Below are positions 10,918 to 21,269 of a DNA stretch of 64,000 nt, piece by piece. A program made the position numbers and the translations under genes. The first letter of the stretch is position 1. Every line of letters starts with the position of its first letter. The notes under the pieces were generated by a model. That model saw only the letters and a list, made by a program, of their open reading frames with translations, searched no databases and was not told the DNA's origin. The DNA comes from Stenocarpella maydis (taxonomy: Eukaryota; Ascomycota; Sordariomycetes; Diaporthales; Diaporthaceae): positions 444,150-508,149 of the forward strand of contig NQMI01000017.1 of the NCBI GenBank assembly GCA_002270565.1. The letters run 5' to 3'.

Positions 10918-11923
10918 ATGGAATCAAGAAAACGGAAACTTCCCCAGGCAGGGCTTCAAAGACGTGTCAGGGCAAGAGCCGAGCCAGAACCCGACCTGGA
11001 CGTCCGCGATGAGACGAGTGACAGTGCACCTAGTGAGGAAGTCCAAGACAACGAGTCGGGGTCTGGGTCAAGTTCGGACAGCGAAGGTTCAGATAACTCC
11101 GTAAGTATACCTGGGCCTCGTTTGTCATATTCGCGAGTCTGACTGAATGCAGGACGAAAACAGCTCTTCCGAGGAGGATGAGGATGAGGAACAAGGCGCC
11201 TCTGTCGATGCCTCGAAAATTTCATTTGGGACGCTGGCCAAAGCCCAAGCCAAGCTCTCCCAATCAGGCCGGCGGAGGAAGCAAGGCGGTGACTCGGATG
11301 ATCAAGGCCCAGAAGAAGAGGACAACGGCCCCAAACCAAGAGAGCAAACCGCCAAGAAGGAGAAGCCGCCCTCTCGCAGCAGCAAGCACGCGCCGCAGGA
11401 GGTGTCTTCCAAGCGCCCCGTCTCGCGCAAGCGCGAGATCATCCCGGTGAAGAAGGTGCAGTACCGGGACCCACGCTTCGACCCGCTGGTGACGGGCCAG
11501 TCGGCCAGGGGCAAGGCGGACGAGGACCACGCGCGCAGGGCGTACGCATTCCTGGACGAGTACCGCGAGGACGAGCTGCGGAAGCTCAAGGGCGCCATCA
11601 AGAAGGCCAAGACCGCGGCCGAGAAGGAGCAGCTACAGCGCGCCTACATGTCGATGGAGAGCAGGAAGAAGGCGCGGGAGAAGAAGGACAAGGAGAGGGC
11701 CGTTGTGGAGGAGCACAGGCGACGCGAGAAGAAGCTCGTCAGGGAGGGCAAGAAGTCGAAGCCCTTCTACCTCAAGCGGTCGGAGCAGAAGAAGCAGCTT
11801 CTCACGGAGCAGTTCTCTGCCTTGTCCGAGAAGCAGAGGGAGAAGGCCATCGAGAGGAAGAGGAAGAAGATCGCAGGCAAAGAGAAGAAGGCAATGCCGA
11901 TGGAAAGACGGGCACGGGAGTAA
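10918..11923 (+). CDS. RRP36: rRNA biogenesis protein RRP36
   Basis: Nucleolar component of the 90S pre-ribosome required for early cleavages of pre-18S rRNA. The model is exon 1 10918-11100 and exon 2 11153-11923, 317 residues. The N-terminus MESRKRKLPQAGLQRRVRAR is followed by an acidic Ser/Glu/Asp-rich tract interrupted by the 52-bp intron. ISFGTLAKAQAKL (~residue 80) precedes a basic linker. The conserved RRP36 core begins with a REIIPVKKVQYRDPRFDPL-type segment. The C-terminal half is a long, highly charged helix ending KKIAGKEKKAMPMERRARE, typical of the family. The start at 10918 avoids an upstream in-frame extension with no family resemblance. Confidence 0.93.
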
Positions 11924-12300
11924 GCCTGGGCTCGAGATTTGCGGGGTGCCTCTCACAATGCGATGCGCATGACCTGTTGTTCTTCACTGTCCAGCAGATA
12001 TCGAGTTGCAATTTCCTCAATTGGTTGATGAGCAGGGGTCCTGATACCATCATCTATACTAATCAACGTAGTTTCACAGCCAGGTGAACAGTATCGTCCT
12101 CTCTGTTGATGGCACATCTCCTCATTTGCAGCAAATGCTTTCCTATGCCTTCTGACCGCGTTTCCCCGATCTAGCCAGGGCTTGAGTTGTTTTCAGTAAG
12201 GAGAATTCATTTGGTATCCCGCTGGTACCCTCCTCTCTCTCTGCCAAAGATCAGAGGGAAGGATATCCCTTCCTAAATATCTTCATACGTACAAAAGACC
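11924..12300. other. 3' intergenic region, RRP36 / COQ8
   Basis: 377 bp between convergent stop codons; presumably 3' UTRs. Nothing else was recognised. Confidence 0.5.
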
Positions 12301-14685
12301 CTAGGAAGCCTCAAAGAATGTGAAAGGGCTCTTAGAAACAACTGCTTGCTCAAACAGTTCCCTGCACCTGACCCTGCTGCCCAGCCTCGCGCAGAGCAAG
12401 AACGCCCCGCTCAGCTTTCGGTGCAGACTGTACGTCTCCTCTGGCGGTGGCGCAAGTCTCTCCCTGATCATCACGGGGATCTGCGCCTTCACCCTCTCCG
12501 TGATCGTCTGGTCCCTAAAGTCGTACACCTCCGGCGCGGAGTCGAGGAACGGCTCCGCCAGCGTCAACACCGAGGCGGTGTGTGCGTCCAGCATCGTCTT
12601 GCTCTCGTGTCCGGTGAGGTATCCCAGCTGCTCACTTATGACGCGCACGCCCTCGCGGTCCGTCCGGGACGCAGCCTCGAGTAGTTGGACGTACTGCGTG
12701 ATGAATTGGTCCGGGTACTCCCTCGACGCGCCAAAGTCGAGGAGCACGAGCCGGTCCTGCTCGGCGTTGTAGAGGAAGTTGGTCCAGTTGGGGTCTGTCT
12801 GCATGAAGCGGAACTCTGTAATCTCGCGCAGGCACAGGCGCAGGATCTGCGTGCCGATCCAGTCTCTCTGTCCTTGGGTAAAGGACTTTACGCGGGTTAC
12901 GCTCACGCCATCCATGAACTCCATGGTCAGGACCTGTTTCCCGCACGCCTCGGGGTAGATCTTTGGAACAGAGAAGACATCGTCTTCGGTAGCCAACAAG
13001 CTTCTGTACCTTTCTGCGCACTTGGCTTCTCTCTCGTAGTCACACTCCCAGCCGAGCTCGGTCCGCGCGTTGTCGATGGTCTTGTTCAGGTAAAGGCCTT
13101 TGGGCAATAGTTTTGTGGCTGCTAGTAGGATGCCCAAATTGTCTAAATCCGAGTTGATGGATTCAGCAACACCTGGAAATTGAATCTTGACGGCGACTTT
13201 GGCGCCATTCTTCAATGTCGCACGGTGGACCTGTCCAATGGATGCAGCTGCGATAGGCTTCTCCTCGAAATCCTCGTATAGATCACGCCACCCAGAGCCC
13301 AAGTTCATCACCAATACTCGGTCTCGTTGCCATGACGGCATGTAGTCTGCTCTGTCCTGCACTCTCTCTAGGACCTCTTGGATTGGGGCGGGTAGCATCT
13401 TTGAATCCTGGAAACTCATCATCTGGCCCAGCTTGAGGGCAGCGCCTCTCATCTTTGACAGCCTTGAGACCAGCCTTTCCATGTTGGCGGGGCTCAACAT
13501 TAGGGAGCCTTGTCCGCCACCTCCCGTGACTCTGTTGAGACTCTCGCTGACGGCCCCCGCGAACATGCCGGCGGCCAGACCACTGTAGTTCCAAATACGA
13601 CCGAGCCGAGATGACGGCACCTTGGACTCTTTGAGTTCATATCCCGATTCGGCTGTGGCGGTCCCGAGCAACTCGCCAATAGCCGAAGCATCCTCCTTGG
13701 TCACTCGCTGGTTAGAATGCTCAGTCTCCACCGCTTTGGATCCTGGAATCTCCTTCTGGGAGACCTGTTGGCTTTCAGCCGCCGACGCTGCAGCGCCTGC
13801 CAGGGCTTGGGGCTCTTGTACCTCAATCGGGTCCGCCGGAAGGGGTGCCTCTTCAGCCGGTGTTGGGTTTGTCTTTTTTCCCGGCTCCGGCTCTTCAACT
13901 ACTGGCGATGGACTTGTTTCGATGCTGTCCTGTCGATTCCTTAACCCTTGGAGAATCTTTGACCCGTTATCAGTACGCGCGTGCCCAAAATCCTCAGCGC
14001 CAGGTATGGGCTGCCTCGGCCGCTCATTTCTCTTGGTGCCCTTCCAAAGAGGATCGAGCTTGCGCCCACGGCTGGTCCGAAACAGCCCGTCGAGACTTAT
14101 GCCTCCGGGTACTCCGGCCTCTTCAGCTTCATAGGACGTCGAGACGCGGCTCTGATCCAGTCCCAGCTTCCCATCCTGAAAATTGGATCCATGGACCGTT
14201 TGAGTAGTTTCAGAAGACTGAGCCGGCGGTATGCTAACATCTGACTGGTTTGTCCAGTGTTGTTGTGCTGCTTGACGACCGAAGTACTGGCTTCCCGTGA
14301 ACGAAGCAGGTCTTGGATCCTGGCCTGTGGTTCCCTGAATAGCTTCCGAGTCTAACATGTCACCAGATGATGGTGTACTTGACGGCGAGTCTTCGGCAGG
14401 TGATCCTGCTCCATTGTGCGTCTGTAGATGCTGATAAGTCTCATCTGGTCCCTCCGTTTCCGTAGTCGTCGTTAACTCCCCCTTCACGGTGCTTGCAGGA
14501 GCCGCCTTAGGGTCGCCATTCAGATCGGGATGTTTCTGCTGCTGACCCCTCATAGCGGCGACAATGCTTGAAGTCTTCCCATAGCGATCGACCTGGCGCG
14601 CCCTGAGTGCAATGTGCTTGGATGCGACTTGTCGGGATGCACTCAGCACCGCTGCCAAGTCGATCGCAAAGTCCACGAGGCCCAT
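12301..14685 (-). CDS. COQ8: COQ8/ABC1 atypical kinase (coenzyme Q biosynthesis)
   Basis: Member of the UbiB/ADCK family. Fungal Coq8 is a mitochondrial matrix-side ATPase/kinase-like protein needed to assemble the ubiquinone biosynthetic complex. It is a single exon of 794 residues beginning MGLVDFAIDLAAVLSASRQ. Residues ~50-350 are a low-complexity, Ser/Pro/Glu-rich extension. The conserved region starts ~360. Visible signatures are the KxGQ motif (KLGQ, K418-Q421), the alanine-rich nucleotide loop AAASIGQVHRA (~479), the VAVK lysine (K500), the QTDPNWTNF catalytic loop (~629) and LLDFGAS (D650), the DFG equivalent. The end PFTFFEAS is typical of the family. The start at 14685 is a true ATG. 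Confidence 0.93.
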   Translation of the reverse strand: MGLVDFAIDLAAVLSASRQVASKHIALRARQVDRYGKTSSIVAAMRGQQQKHPDLNGDPKAAPASTVKGELTTTTETEGPDETYQHLQTHNGAGSPAEDSPSSTPSSGDMLDSEAIQGTTGQDPRPASFTGSQYFGRQAAQQHWTNQSDVSIPPAQSSETTQTVHGSNFQDGKLGLDQSRVSTSYEAEEAGVPGGISLDGLFRTSRGRKLDPLWKGTKRNERPRQPIPGAEDFGHARTDNGSKILQGLRNRQDSIETSPSPVVEEPEPGKKTNPTPAEEAPLPADPIEVQEPQALAGAAASAAESQQVSQKEIPGSKAVETEHSNQRVTKEDASAIGELLGTATAESGYELKESKVPSSRLGRIWNYSGLAAGMFAGAVSESLNRVTGGGGQGSLMLSPANMERLVSRLSKMRGAALKLGQMMSFQDSKMLPAPIQEVLERVQDRADYMPSWQRDRVLVMNLGSGWRDLYEDFEEKPIAAASIGQVHRATLKNGAKVAVKIQFPGVAESINSDLDNLGILLAATKLLPKGLYLNKTIDNARTELGWECDYEREAKCAERYRSLLATEDDVFSVPKIYPEACGKQVLTMEFMDGVSVTRVKSFTQGQRDWIGTQILRLCLREITEFRFMQTDPNWTNFLYNAEQDRLVLLDFGASREYPDQFITQYVQLLEAASRTDREGVRVISEQLGYLTGHESKTMLDAHTASVLTLAEPFLDSAPEVYDFRDQTITERVKAQIPVMIRERLAPPPEETYSLHRKLSGAFLLCARLGSRVRCRELFEQAVVSKSPFTFFEAS

Positions 14686-15128
14686 CTGAGTCAGAGATGT
14701 AGCTATAGTGACGGGGCTATTATCATAGTGGCCATTGTCGTGCCCGCCTGATCCAGGGATTCGGAAGGAGTCTTGGTGGAGCTTCTGGATGCGGCTCTGA
14801 AAATGATGGAGCTCTCATCCATGATGCAATTAATCCTTGCACCAGCCCAGCCCTACGGGCCCCGGCAGGCAATGGATCGCCAGGGGTTCCAGGAAACGCC
14901 TTACGCCGCTTAATTGTATGACAGGCAATGGCATGAATTGTCTTCCAGCACCACTCCACTGCTCGTACGTCGCAGAATGGTCCATCTGTTTAGTTGCTAA
15001 TATGCTATAAGCCTGTCTATCTAGGCTGCCTGCCTGCCGTCTTAGAAGCCGTTGATCCAGGGCTTCAATCTCGCTATTATATTGGGTATCACATGGTAGT
15101 ATTGCTTCAAACCTCACCCCTGCAACGC
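14686..15128. other. intergenic region, ESS2 3' flank / COQ8 promoter
   Basis: 443 bp between two leftward genes. It should contain the COQ8 promoter and the ESS2 3' UTR. No structure stood out. Confidence 0.45.
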
Positions 15129-16484
15129 TCATCCGTTCGTCATATTCTTCAGCGCGGAAGCCCTGTTCTTTGGCGTGACAGTCCCCGGGAATGGGGATCT
15201 GTTTGAGGCCCGGCTCACCCCACCGACCTGACTCCAGAGGCGTTGAGCAGCAGGCGTCAGTCCTCCCGTGACCCGGGGGCTATTGGGAAATTTCGGGACC
15301 GGCGTTTTCTCGACCTTTCCTACAAAGCCGACCTTCGCAGATGTGCGCTTCGACTGGGCTATCCGGTCCACCATGCGATGATGCAGACTCTCGCGCTTGC
15401 CCTGCTCCTGAAGCTGGAAAGGATTCTTCGTCTCGTCACCAGGCCCCAAATTGATGATAGGCAAGGCTGAAGCTGATGCCTCAGGCTCGGGTTCTTCATC
15501 ATCCACGAATGCGTATCCATTGACCCGAGGAGTTTCGTCTCCCCCGGTTGCAGTAGAGTCCTCATACCCAGGCCTTGTTCGGCCCGCAATGGCGTCTCTG
15601 ACAGTAGAAAGCATCGGAGATGGTGGCCGCGTCGTGTCTGGCGCGATGGCCGGCCCCGGAATCCTTGTATTCGCATACACAATGGTCTTGGGCCCTGCGC
15701 GGGATGCCTCCTGCAAGCGCAAGGCTACTGTATCCACCCTCGACTCATCGAAGCTCTCCGGATTGAACATGAGCCCGTTTTTGGGATCCGACTTCCACGT
15801 GTCCGGGACTGCAGGCCTGTCGTCCTTGTCTTGGATCGCGAGCCTGTCTTTCTTGAAGCCATCGTCCGCCAGAGACCGCCCGCTAGCTGCCAGCTTTGCC
15901 TTGATTTCCATCTGTTTCAACTCCTGCTTCGATGGCAGCTTGTTTCCTCTCCATAGCCAGCCGTATTTCCCAGCCCTCTTCTGGTTCTGCTTGTCAAGCA
16001 GCTTGTAGAAACTCTCATTATCTTCACTGGTGTATTTCCCTTGGAATGCGCCGAGGCTCATATTCGTGTCGATTTCGGGGGCCGCAGGCACTTCTGAAGA
16101 TGCGGCTGCAGCAGAGGCCGTGGACAGTGGAGTGTCACCCACGGCTCCCACTGGCGTCTGACCTCCCGGTTGGGTCTGGACTGGTCGCCTCAGTCTTTGT
16201 CGGCCGGGAGTCATGACATGTTTGAGGCGACGGCCGGCACTCTGAATCCAAACACGATCTTTCGAATCTAGTGCATCCAGGTATTCTTGTTGGGTTTCGC
16301 TCTCCAAGAGACCAGGAAAGAAATCGCGGGCAATGATCTTGGACAGCGCATCCGTGTAGGTCTCCTCGTCGAGAACCTGTTTCGGCCGCTTGATCTTCTT
16401 CGTCGGCGGAGGCGGAGGCATGAGTTCCATTTCCGCCGCCCTCTTGCGCACGAGGGCGGAGGACGACGATCTCGGACTTGACAT
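15129..16484 (-). CDS. nuclear protein ESS2 / DGCR14 family, spliceosome-associated
   Basis: ESS2 (human DGCR14, fission yeast Bis1) is a nuclear protein associated with spliceosomal C complexes. The open frame extends to 16538, but its first codon there is TTG, so the first ATG at 16484 (MSSPRSSSSALVRKRAAEMELMPPPPPTKK) is used, giving 451 residues. Family hallmarks are the N-terminal LDEETYTDALSKIIARDFFP block, LDALDSKDRVW, the SLGAFQGKYTSEDNESF segment followed by KYGWLWRG, and C-terminal NPFQLQEQGKRESLHHRMVD plus LTPAAQRLW. No intron is needed. It is divergent from PPT1 across 483 bp. Confidence 0.9.
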   Translation of the reverse strand: MSSPRSSSSALVRKRAAEMELMPPPPPTKKIKRPKQVLDEETYTDALSKIIARDFFPGLLESETQQEYLDALDSKDRVWIQSAGRRLKHVMTPGRQRLRRPVQTQPGGQTPVGAVGDTPLSTASAAAASSEVPAAPEIDTNMSLGAFQGKYTSEDNESFYKLLDKQNQKRAGKYGWLWRGNKLPSKQELKQMEIKAKLAASGRSLADDGFKKDRLAIQDKDDRPAVPDTWKSDPKNGLMFNPESFDESRVDTVALRLQEASRAGPKTIVYANTRIPGPAIAPDTTRPPSPMLSTVRDAIAGRTRPGYEDSTATGGDETPRVNGYAFVDDEEPEPEASASALPIINLGPGDETKNPFQLQEQGKRESLHHRMVDRIAQSKRTSAKVGFVGKVEKTPVPKFPNSPRVTGGLTPAAQRLWSQVGGVSRASNRSPFPGTVTPKNRASALKNMTNG

Positions 16485-16967
16485 GCCTGCAAATGTGCGC
16501 TGTTGGATGAGGTGGGTGGTGGTGGATGTTGTGGTCAAGGGGAGTGAGGATGCGGGCGGTTGTGGGACCGGGCCTCGGGAAACGTATTGCTAAGTAAGTA
16601 GGTGCCTAGGTAGGTACCTACCTAACTGGCAGGCTGGCAGGCTGGCAGGCATCGGTACGAAGGGCTCTAACGTAGCGTCATCGCGGGAATAATCCCTGGT
16701 AGATAATAGAAGTGCTTCGAACACCTGGGATCGGTGCCGATACACAGTTTCGATACCTCTCCTCTACAGGTGGGCGGAATTCGCCTTGTGCAGTGCTGCC
16801 TGGCATCCCTTTCCCATCTCCAAGAACGGCACGCGCTGCTCAAACTCCTGTCCCCCACCTCGTCGGAACCTGTCCAACCCTCCAGCCATCTCTCCATCCC
16901 TGTCCGTGTCTGCCCCTCCTCCATACCGGGTACCATTTCTCGACAAGCGCCGACCAGAAGACACAGA
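16485..16967. promoter_or_regulatory. shared divergent promoter, ESS2 / PPT1
   Basis: 483 bp between head-to-head starts. It contains TACCTAGG-type palindromic motifs (about 16590-16622) and three tandem copies of CTGGCAGG at 16626-16649. Similar TACCTAGG motifs recur in other upstream regions of the window. A regulatory role is inferred only from position and recurrence. Confidence 0.45.
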
Positions 16968-18730
16968 ATGGCAGTGTCAGAGGACGACAAGGCCAAGGCC
17001 GTTGCGCTCAAGAATCAGGGCAACGAGGCCTTCAAGAAGCACGACTGGCCCACTGCCATAGACTTCTACAGCAAGGCAATTGAGCTCGACGACACAGAGC
17101 CCACCTATTTTGCGAACCGCGCCCAGGTGCGATATCCTCAAACTCGACCCCAAGTCGGCTCCCTTTGTTGCTCGCGTGACTAATAACATGTCTGCCAATG
17201 ATAGGCCTACCTTAAGACAGAGGCTTATGGTTATGCAATCCAAGATGCGACCAAGGCAATCGAGCTGAATCCGGGCTTCGTCAAGGTTTGCAAGGCCCCA
17301 GGACTTGACTGCGCCCTGTATAAACGCTCTTGGCTGACGGTGCTTTATTGCACAGGCTTATTACCGACGTGCTATTGCCCATGCCGCCGTCCTGCGGCCC
17401 AAGGACGCCCTCAAGGATTTCAAGACGTGCACGCAGATCGACCCCGGGAACAAGGATGCCAGGCTCAAGCTCGTCGAGTGCCAGAAGATCGTGCGCCAGT
17501 TTGACTTCTTCGCCGCCATCGAGGTCAGCGATGCGCCCTCGGCCGCAGAGGGTCTTGACGTGGAGTCGATCGCTGTTGAGCCAGACTACGACGGCGTAAA
17601 ACTCGGCAGCGAGATGACGCAAGAGTTCATTGACGACATGACAGAGCGGTTCAAGGACGGCAAGAAGATACACCGGAAATACGTATACCAGATCATATTG
17701 GCCGTCAGGAAACTCGTATATGATGAGCCGACAATGGTAGAAGTCAAGATTCCCGACGATGTGCAACTCACTGTCTGCGGTGATACCCACGGTATGGCAG
17801 GTTCTGGTGGTTGTTGTTTTGGACGCAGCGACTGACAGCATCTCCAGGCCAATACTTCGACTTGATGGAGCTCTTCAGGTTAAACGGATCCCCGAGCGAA
17901 AAGCACTGGTATCTGTTCAACGGCGACTTTGTTGACCGAGGTTCATGGTCGACCGAAATCGCATTGTTGCTCTATGCCAACAAATGGCTAAGGCCAAATG
18001 CCTTCTTCTTGAACCGTGGCAACCACGAGACAGACGATATGAACAAGGTCTATGGTTTTGAGGGCGAATGCAAGGCCAAGTACAACGAGCGCATCTTCAA
18101 GCTCTTCTCCGAAAGCTTCTCAGCGCTACCCTTGGCTACCCTTATTGGCGACAAATACTTTGTGCTTCACGGCGGCCTCTTCTCTGATGACAACATCACC
18201 CTGGAAGACATCCGGAAGCTGAACCGCCACAAGCAGAAGCAGCCAGGACAGTCGGGTCTGATGATGGAGATGTTGTGGACGGACCCCCAGACTGAGCCTG
18301 GTCGCGGACCTAGCAAGCGTGGCGTTGGCATGCAGTTCGGGCCTGATGTCACCAAACGGTTCTGCGAGAAGAACGGGCTGGAGGCCATCATCCGAAGCCA
18401 TGAGGTGCGCATGGAAGGGTACGAAGAAGAGCATGACGGGAAATGTATCACTGGTATGTGCTGTATTCGATCCACCCGCTACCGAGATGCTGACTTTAGC
18501 TCTAGTGTTTTCGGCTCCGAAATACTGTGATATGACGGAGAACAAGGGCGCTTACATCAATATTGGTCCCGATTACAAGCTCGAATTCAAGAAGTTTGAC
18601 GCTGTTCCCCACCCCAATATCCGACCGATGGTAGGTGTCCCAACGAACTCTGGACCTTGACCCCTCGCAAGCCGTTATTAACACCACACAGGCCTATGCC
18701 AACAGCTCCATCATGTCGTCTCTGATGTGA
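16968..18730 (+). CDS. PPT1: serine/threonine protein phosphatase 5 (TPR-PPP)
   Basis: PP5 is a PPP-family phosphatase with an N-terminal TPR domain that docks to Hsp90. Six exons: 16968-17126, 17205-17285, 17356-17791, 17848-18453, 18506-18630 and 18692-18730, giving 481 residues. Three TPR repeats lie at ~10-120 (starts MAVSEDDKAKAVALKNQGNEAF). The catalytic domain has GDTHGQYFDL (the first split by an intron), GDFVDRGSWS, RGNHETDDMN and IRSHEVRMEGYEE, with VFSAPKYCD late in the domain. These supply the metal and phosphate ligands of PPPs. The C-terminus ANSSIMSSLM is the short autoinhibitory-helix region. Every splice join preserves frame and family sequence. Confidence 0.95.
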
Positions 18731-19051
18731 GCTCCAGACTCGAGACCATATCGGGTGTAGACTAGGCATATAGAATCGAGCTACAGAGCATGTTCGGGAG
18801 TTGGATTGATTGATCCTCGGTGGCGTTCGGGTTGGTGGGGAATGCGACTGGTTCTTGCCCGCGAAACCCGGCGGGCTGAGCGCTTTGTGCCTTCCAAGAC
18901 GTGGTCCAGAAAAGCAGCAGAGTGCCAGACAGGTCTGTTTGATGGCGGTGATGACATGACCAGGAATGGGGCCCAGGACCAGGATAGGAGCTTATGTCCT
19001 TAATGATCTCCAGGCAAAAGGAAAGATACCTCTTCTCAAGCAAACAGAGAG
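18731..19051. other. 3' intergenic region, PPT1 / POP8
   Basis: 321 bp between convergent stop codons; nothing recognised beyond probable 3' UTRs. Confidence 0.5.
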
Positions 19052-19483
19052 TTATGAATCTCCCCAAAGTCTTCTCTGGTCATACCGTCCCACAAGCGCA
19101 CCGAGCCAATCCCCAGCAGCTCGGACCACAAACCCTGTTGAGGGACCCGATCCTGACCACGCCGTGAGGGCCGCTGCGAAGGCGCCTAGGTCTTGGCGGG
19201 GAACTCGCACCCAAGATTCCTTGCCTTGCACCTTGAGGATGTCGATTGGCATGCCTGATCCTGTGGCGCCGAGAAATTGCTTGAGCGCGGATGTAAGGTA
19301 GGAACGGATCTGTATCTCATCCAGAACTAAGTCATTGGAGGTTATGACCTCCAGGTGTGCATAGGCGTAGGTGGGGTTCTTGATGGTCGTAGAATAAATC
19401 TCACGGGACTTTGGTCTTGTGCGCTTGGCTTTGTTCAGAACTTCTTGGGTGGGAGTGCCGACGCCCATGGCTCGGTCATCCAT
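19052..19483 (-). CDS. POP8: ribonuclease P/MRP subunit POP8-like protein
   Basis: A 143-residue protein resembling the Pop8 subunit of RNase P/MRP, the nuclear ribonucleoproteins that process pre-tRNA 5' ends and pre-rRNA. The core reads TIKNPTYAYAHLEVI, then IQIRSYLTSALKQFLG, then a MPIDILKVQGKESWVRVPR segment, an alpha/beta pattern shared with Pop5/Rpp14-type subunits, and ends GDWLGALVGRYD. The start at 19483 (MDDRAMGVGTPTQ) is the first ATG followed by plausible protein. The frame is open further upstream (to 19585) without family resemblance. The family call rests on remembered sequence pattern and small size. It is divergent from SPT4 (315 bp). Confidence 0.72.
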   Translation of the reverse strand: MDDRAMGVGTPTQEVLNKAKRTRPKSREIYSTTIKNPTYAYAHLEVITSNDLVLDEIQIRSYLTSALKQFLGATGSGMPIDILKVQGKESWVRVPRQDLGAFAAALTAWSGSGPSTGFVVRAAGDWLGALVGRYDQRRLWGDS

Positions 19484-19798
19484 CTTCTGTCGGTCGAGTC
19501 GAAGTTCTTTTACTTGGAGAGTTAACTCCCTGTTGTGAGATTTGGGTGAGAAGTAGGTGGTGAGTGAGCCCCAGCAAAAGTGCATAGGCGAAGTAGACGA
19601 GATGCGTAGAACGGGGCCCCGATAAAATAGTACCTGCCGCAGCGCTCGGCGCGATGCTTTGTCTTTGCCAACCAGTCAGGTCCCTGCTGCCAGTAGCCTC
19701 CCGACAACAAACCACCTCATACACACCTAATCCCTCTCCAACATCTGCCGGACGACCAGCGACGCTGCCACAACTCAGAAAATCATCAACCAGTCACC
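19484..19798. promoter_or_regulatory. shared divergent promoter, POP8 / SPT4
   Basis: 315 bp between two start codons facing away from each other. No specific motif was identified. Confidence 0.45.
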
Positions 19799-20362
19799 AT
19801 GTCGCGGAGTTATGTACAGCCAAACCAGATGCGCCAGCTGCGCGCGTGCATGGTCTGCTCGATCGTGATGCTGCGAACCGTACGTCAACGTCCACTACTC
19901 AGCCCCCGACGGTGCTCACGGTCACACCTTACGAGATGCCAATTTTGGCTTGTGCTAACTCTTCTCTGCGCAGCGTTTCAAGAGAGAAGGATGCCCGAAC
20001 TGCGAAGAGTTCCTCGGCCTCGCGGGCAGTGACGAACAAGTCGACAACTGCACCTCGTCTGTCTTCGAGGGCCTCATCACGCTCGCCGAGCCGAGCAAGA
20101 GCTGGGTGGCCAAGTGGCAACGGTTAGATGGATATGTGAAGGGCGTATACGCCACGAAGGTCATGGGCCAGCTGCCAGAGGACCTGGTCTCGCAGATGGA
20201 GGAGCAATACAAGGTCCGATACATACCGTCAGTGCAACCATATACACCCTCCCCTTTCAGCAGAATGCAGATTGCGGGCCCCATGGATACGCGGGTGTTG
20301 GTTGCTGACAACAGCTGACCTGGCATCCCAGACGCGATGGAAGTGCAACGGAGGCGGACTAG
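19799..20362 (+). CDS. SPT4: transcription elongation factor SPT4
   Basis: Small zinc-binding subunit of the Spt4-Spt5 (DSIF) elongation factor that clamps RNA polymerase II on DNA. Three exons, 19799-19879, 19974-20227 and 20332-20362, give 121 residues. Zinc ligands are visible as CMVC (C17, C20) and GCPNC (just after the first splice join). The rest, with [23 protein letters not shown] and [18 protein letters not shown], is the typical Spt4 fold that contacts the Spt5 NGN domain. The last exon adds only RDGSATEAD after YIP. BUR1, the kinase that phosphorylates Spt5, is also in this window (43.4-45.3 kb). Confidence 0.96.
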
Positions 20363-21034
20363 GGATCCGCCCTGTCTTCTGATGTGATGGAGCAGCTTAA
20401 AGACGGCCTCCCGGCTCGGGCAGATGACACAGCAGGCGCACCGTGATAGGCCATGCATCTGAGGGCTGTTTTGAGCTACAGCAGTCACGCTGTTCAGAAG
20501 CAGTGGTGTTCTCTCACCTGGGCAAGGCCTCTCCTCAACACCTGGTGGTTGTGAATTTAGGGGAAAGCATGGCGTTTTGGAGTTGCACGAGGGACAAACA
20601 AGGAACATGTTCAGGTCATGAATACTCCTTTTGCAGGTAAATTTCTACACCTTCAATATGACGGGAAAATTCCCGGGGTTACCGCATCAAGAAAGTGACT
20701 ACGACTTCCTAGGCCGTCAGCCAGGTCATTCAGAAACATTAATGCATGGCGGATACCATGCGTATATGAACTGAGTGAAAATTTCGAAGTTGAGGCGAGC
20801 AGAAGGCTAGGTCTCGCATCTTTATAGCAGGAAAACATGCATATCAAACGCGTCCCTCGACTCCATTCACCAGAACAGCCAGTCCGAAGAGAATCGGCAG
20901 AAGATCAAAACCCTAATTCCACTTGAGTGCAAATGCTAGAGAACATTTATATTTTAATTAATATGTAAGAGGACCTTAACCTAAAGATCCTAAGGAGCGT
21001 AAGGAAGAGGGCCCTCCGTTTGGGCATATAAGGG

Positions 21035-21175
21035 CCCTTATGAAAGCCCTTCCTCTAAGTATATAGAGGTCCCTCCTCTAGGTATATAGAACGCCTTTAT
21101 GGAAGCACTTCCTCTGGGTATGCGGAAGGCTCTCCTCTCATGAGGGTCCTTCCTCTGGGCGCCTGAAGGGCCCGC
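21035..21175. repeat. cluster of degenerate ~30-50-bp repeats
   Basis: Four imperfect units share a core like CTTCCTCTRGGTATATAG followed by a purine-rich complement-like half, so each unit is also weakly palindromic. They resemble the eroded end of a small transposable element, but no coding capacity or target duplication is apparent. Confidence 0.5.
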
Positions 21176-21180
21176 TGGGT

Positions 21181-21240
21181 GGCGTGGAGGGGGTTCGCTA
21201 GAGGAGCGAGCGAAGTGATAAGGGCGAAACCCTCCACGCC
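21181..21240. repeat. strong inverted repeat (hairpin), ~17-bp arms
   Basis: The arm at 21181-21198 (GGCGTGGAGGG...TTCGC) is nearly perfectly complementary to the arm at 21224-21240 (GCGAAACCCTCCACGCC) across a ~25-base loop rich in GAGCGAGCG. It may be a MITE-like terminal structure or a structured RNA segment; neither is proven. Confidence 0.7.
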
Positions 21241-21269
21241 TATTTACGCTGTAGTACTTAGATGAATAG

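Noticed and set aside
16485..16538. Longer N-terminus for ESS2
   Set aside because: The upstream codon at 16538 is TTG, not ATG; the extension is Thr-rich and not family-like.
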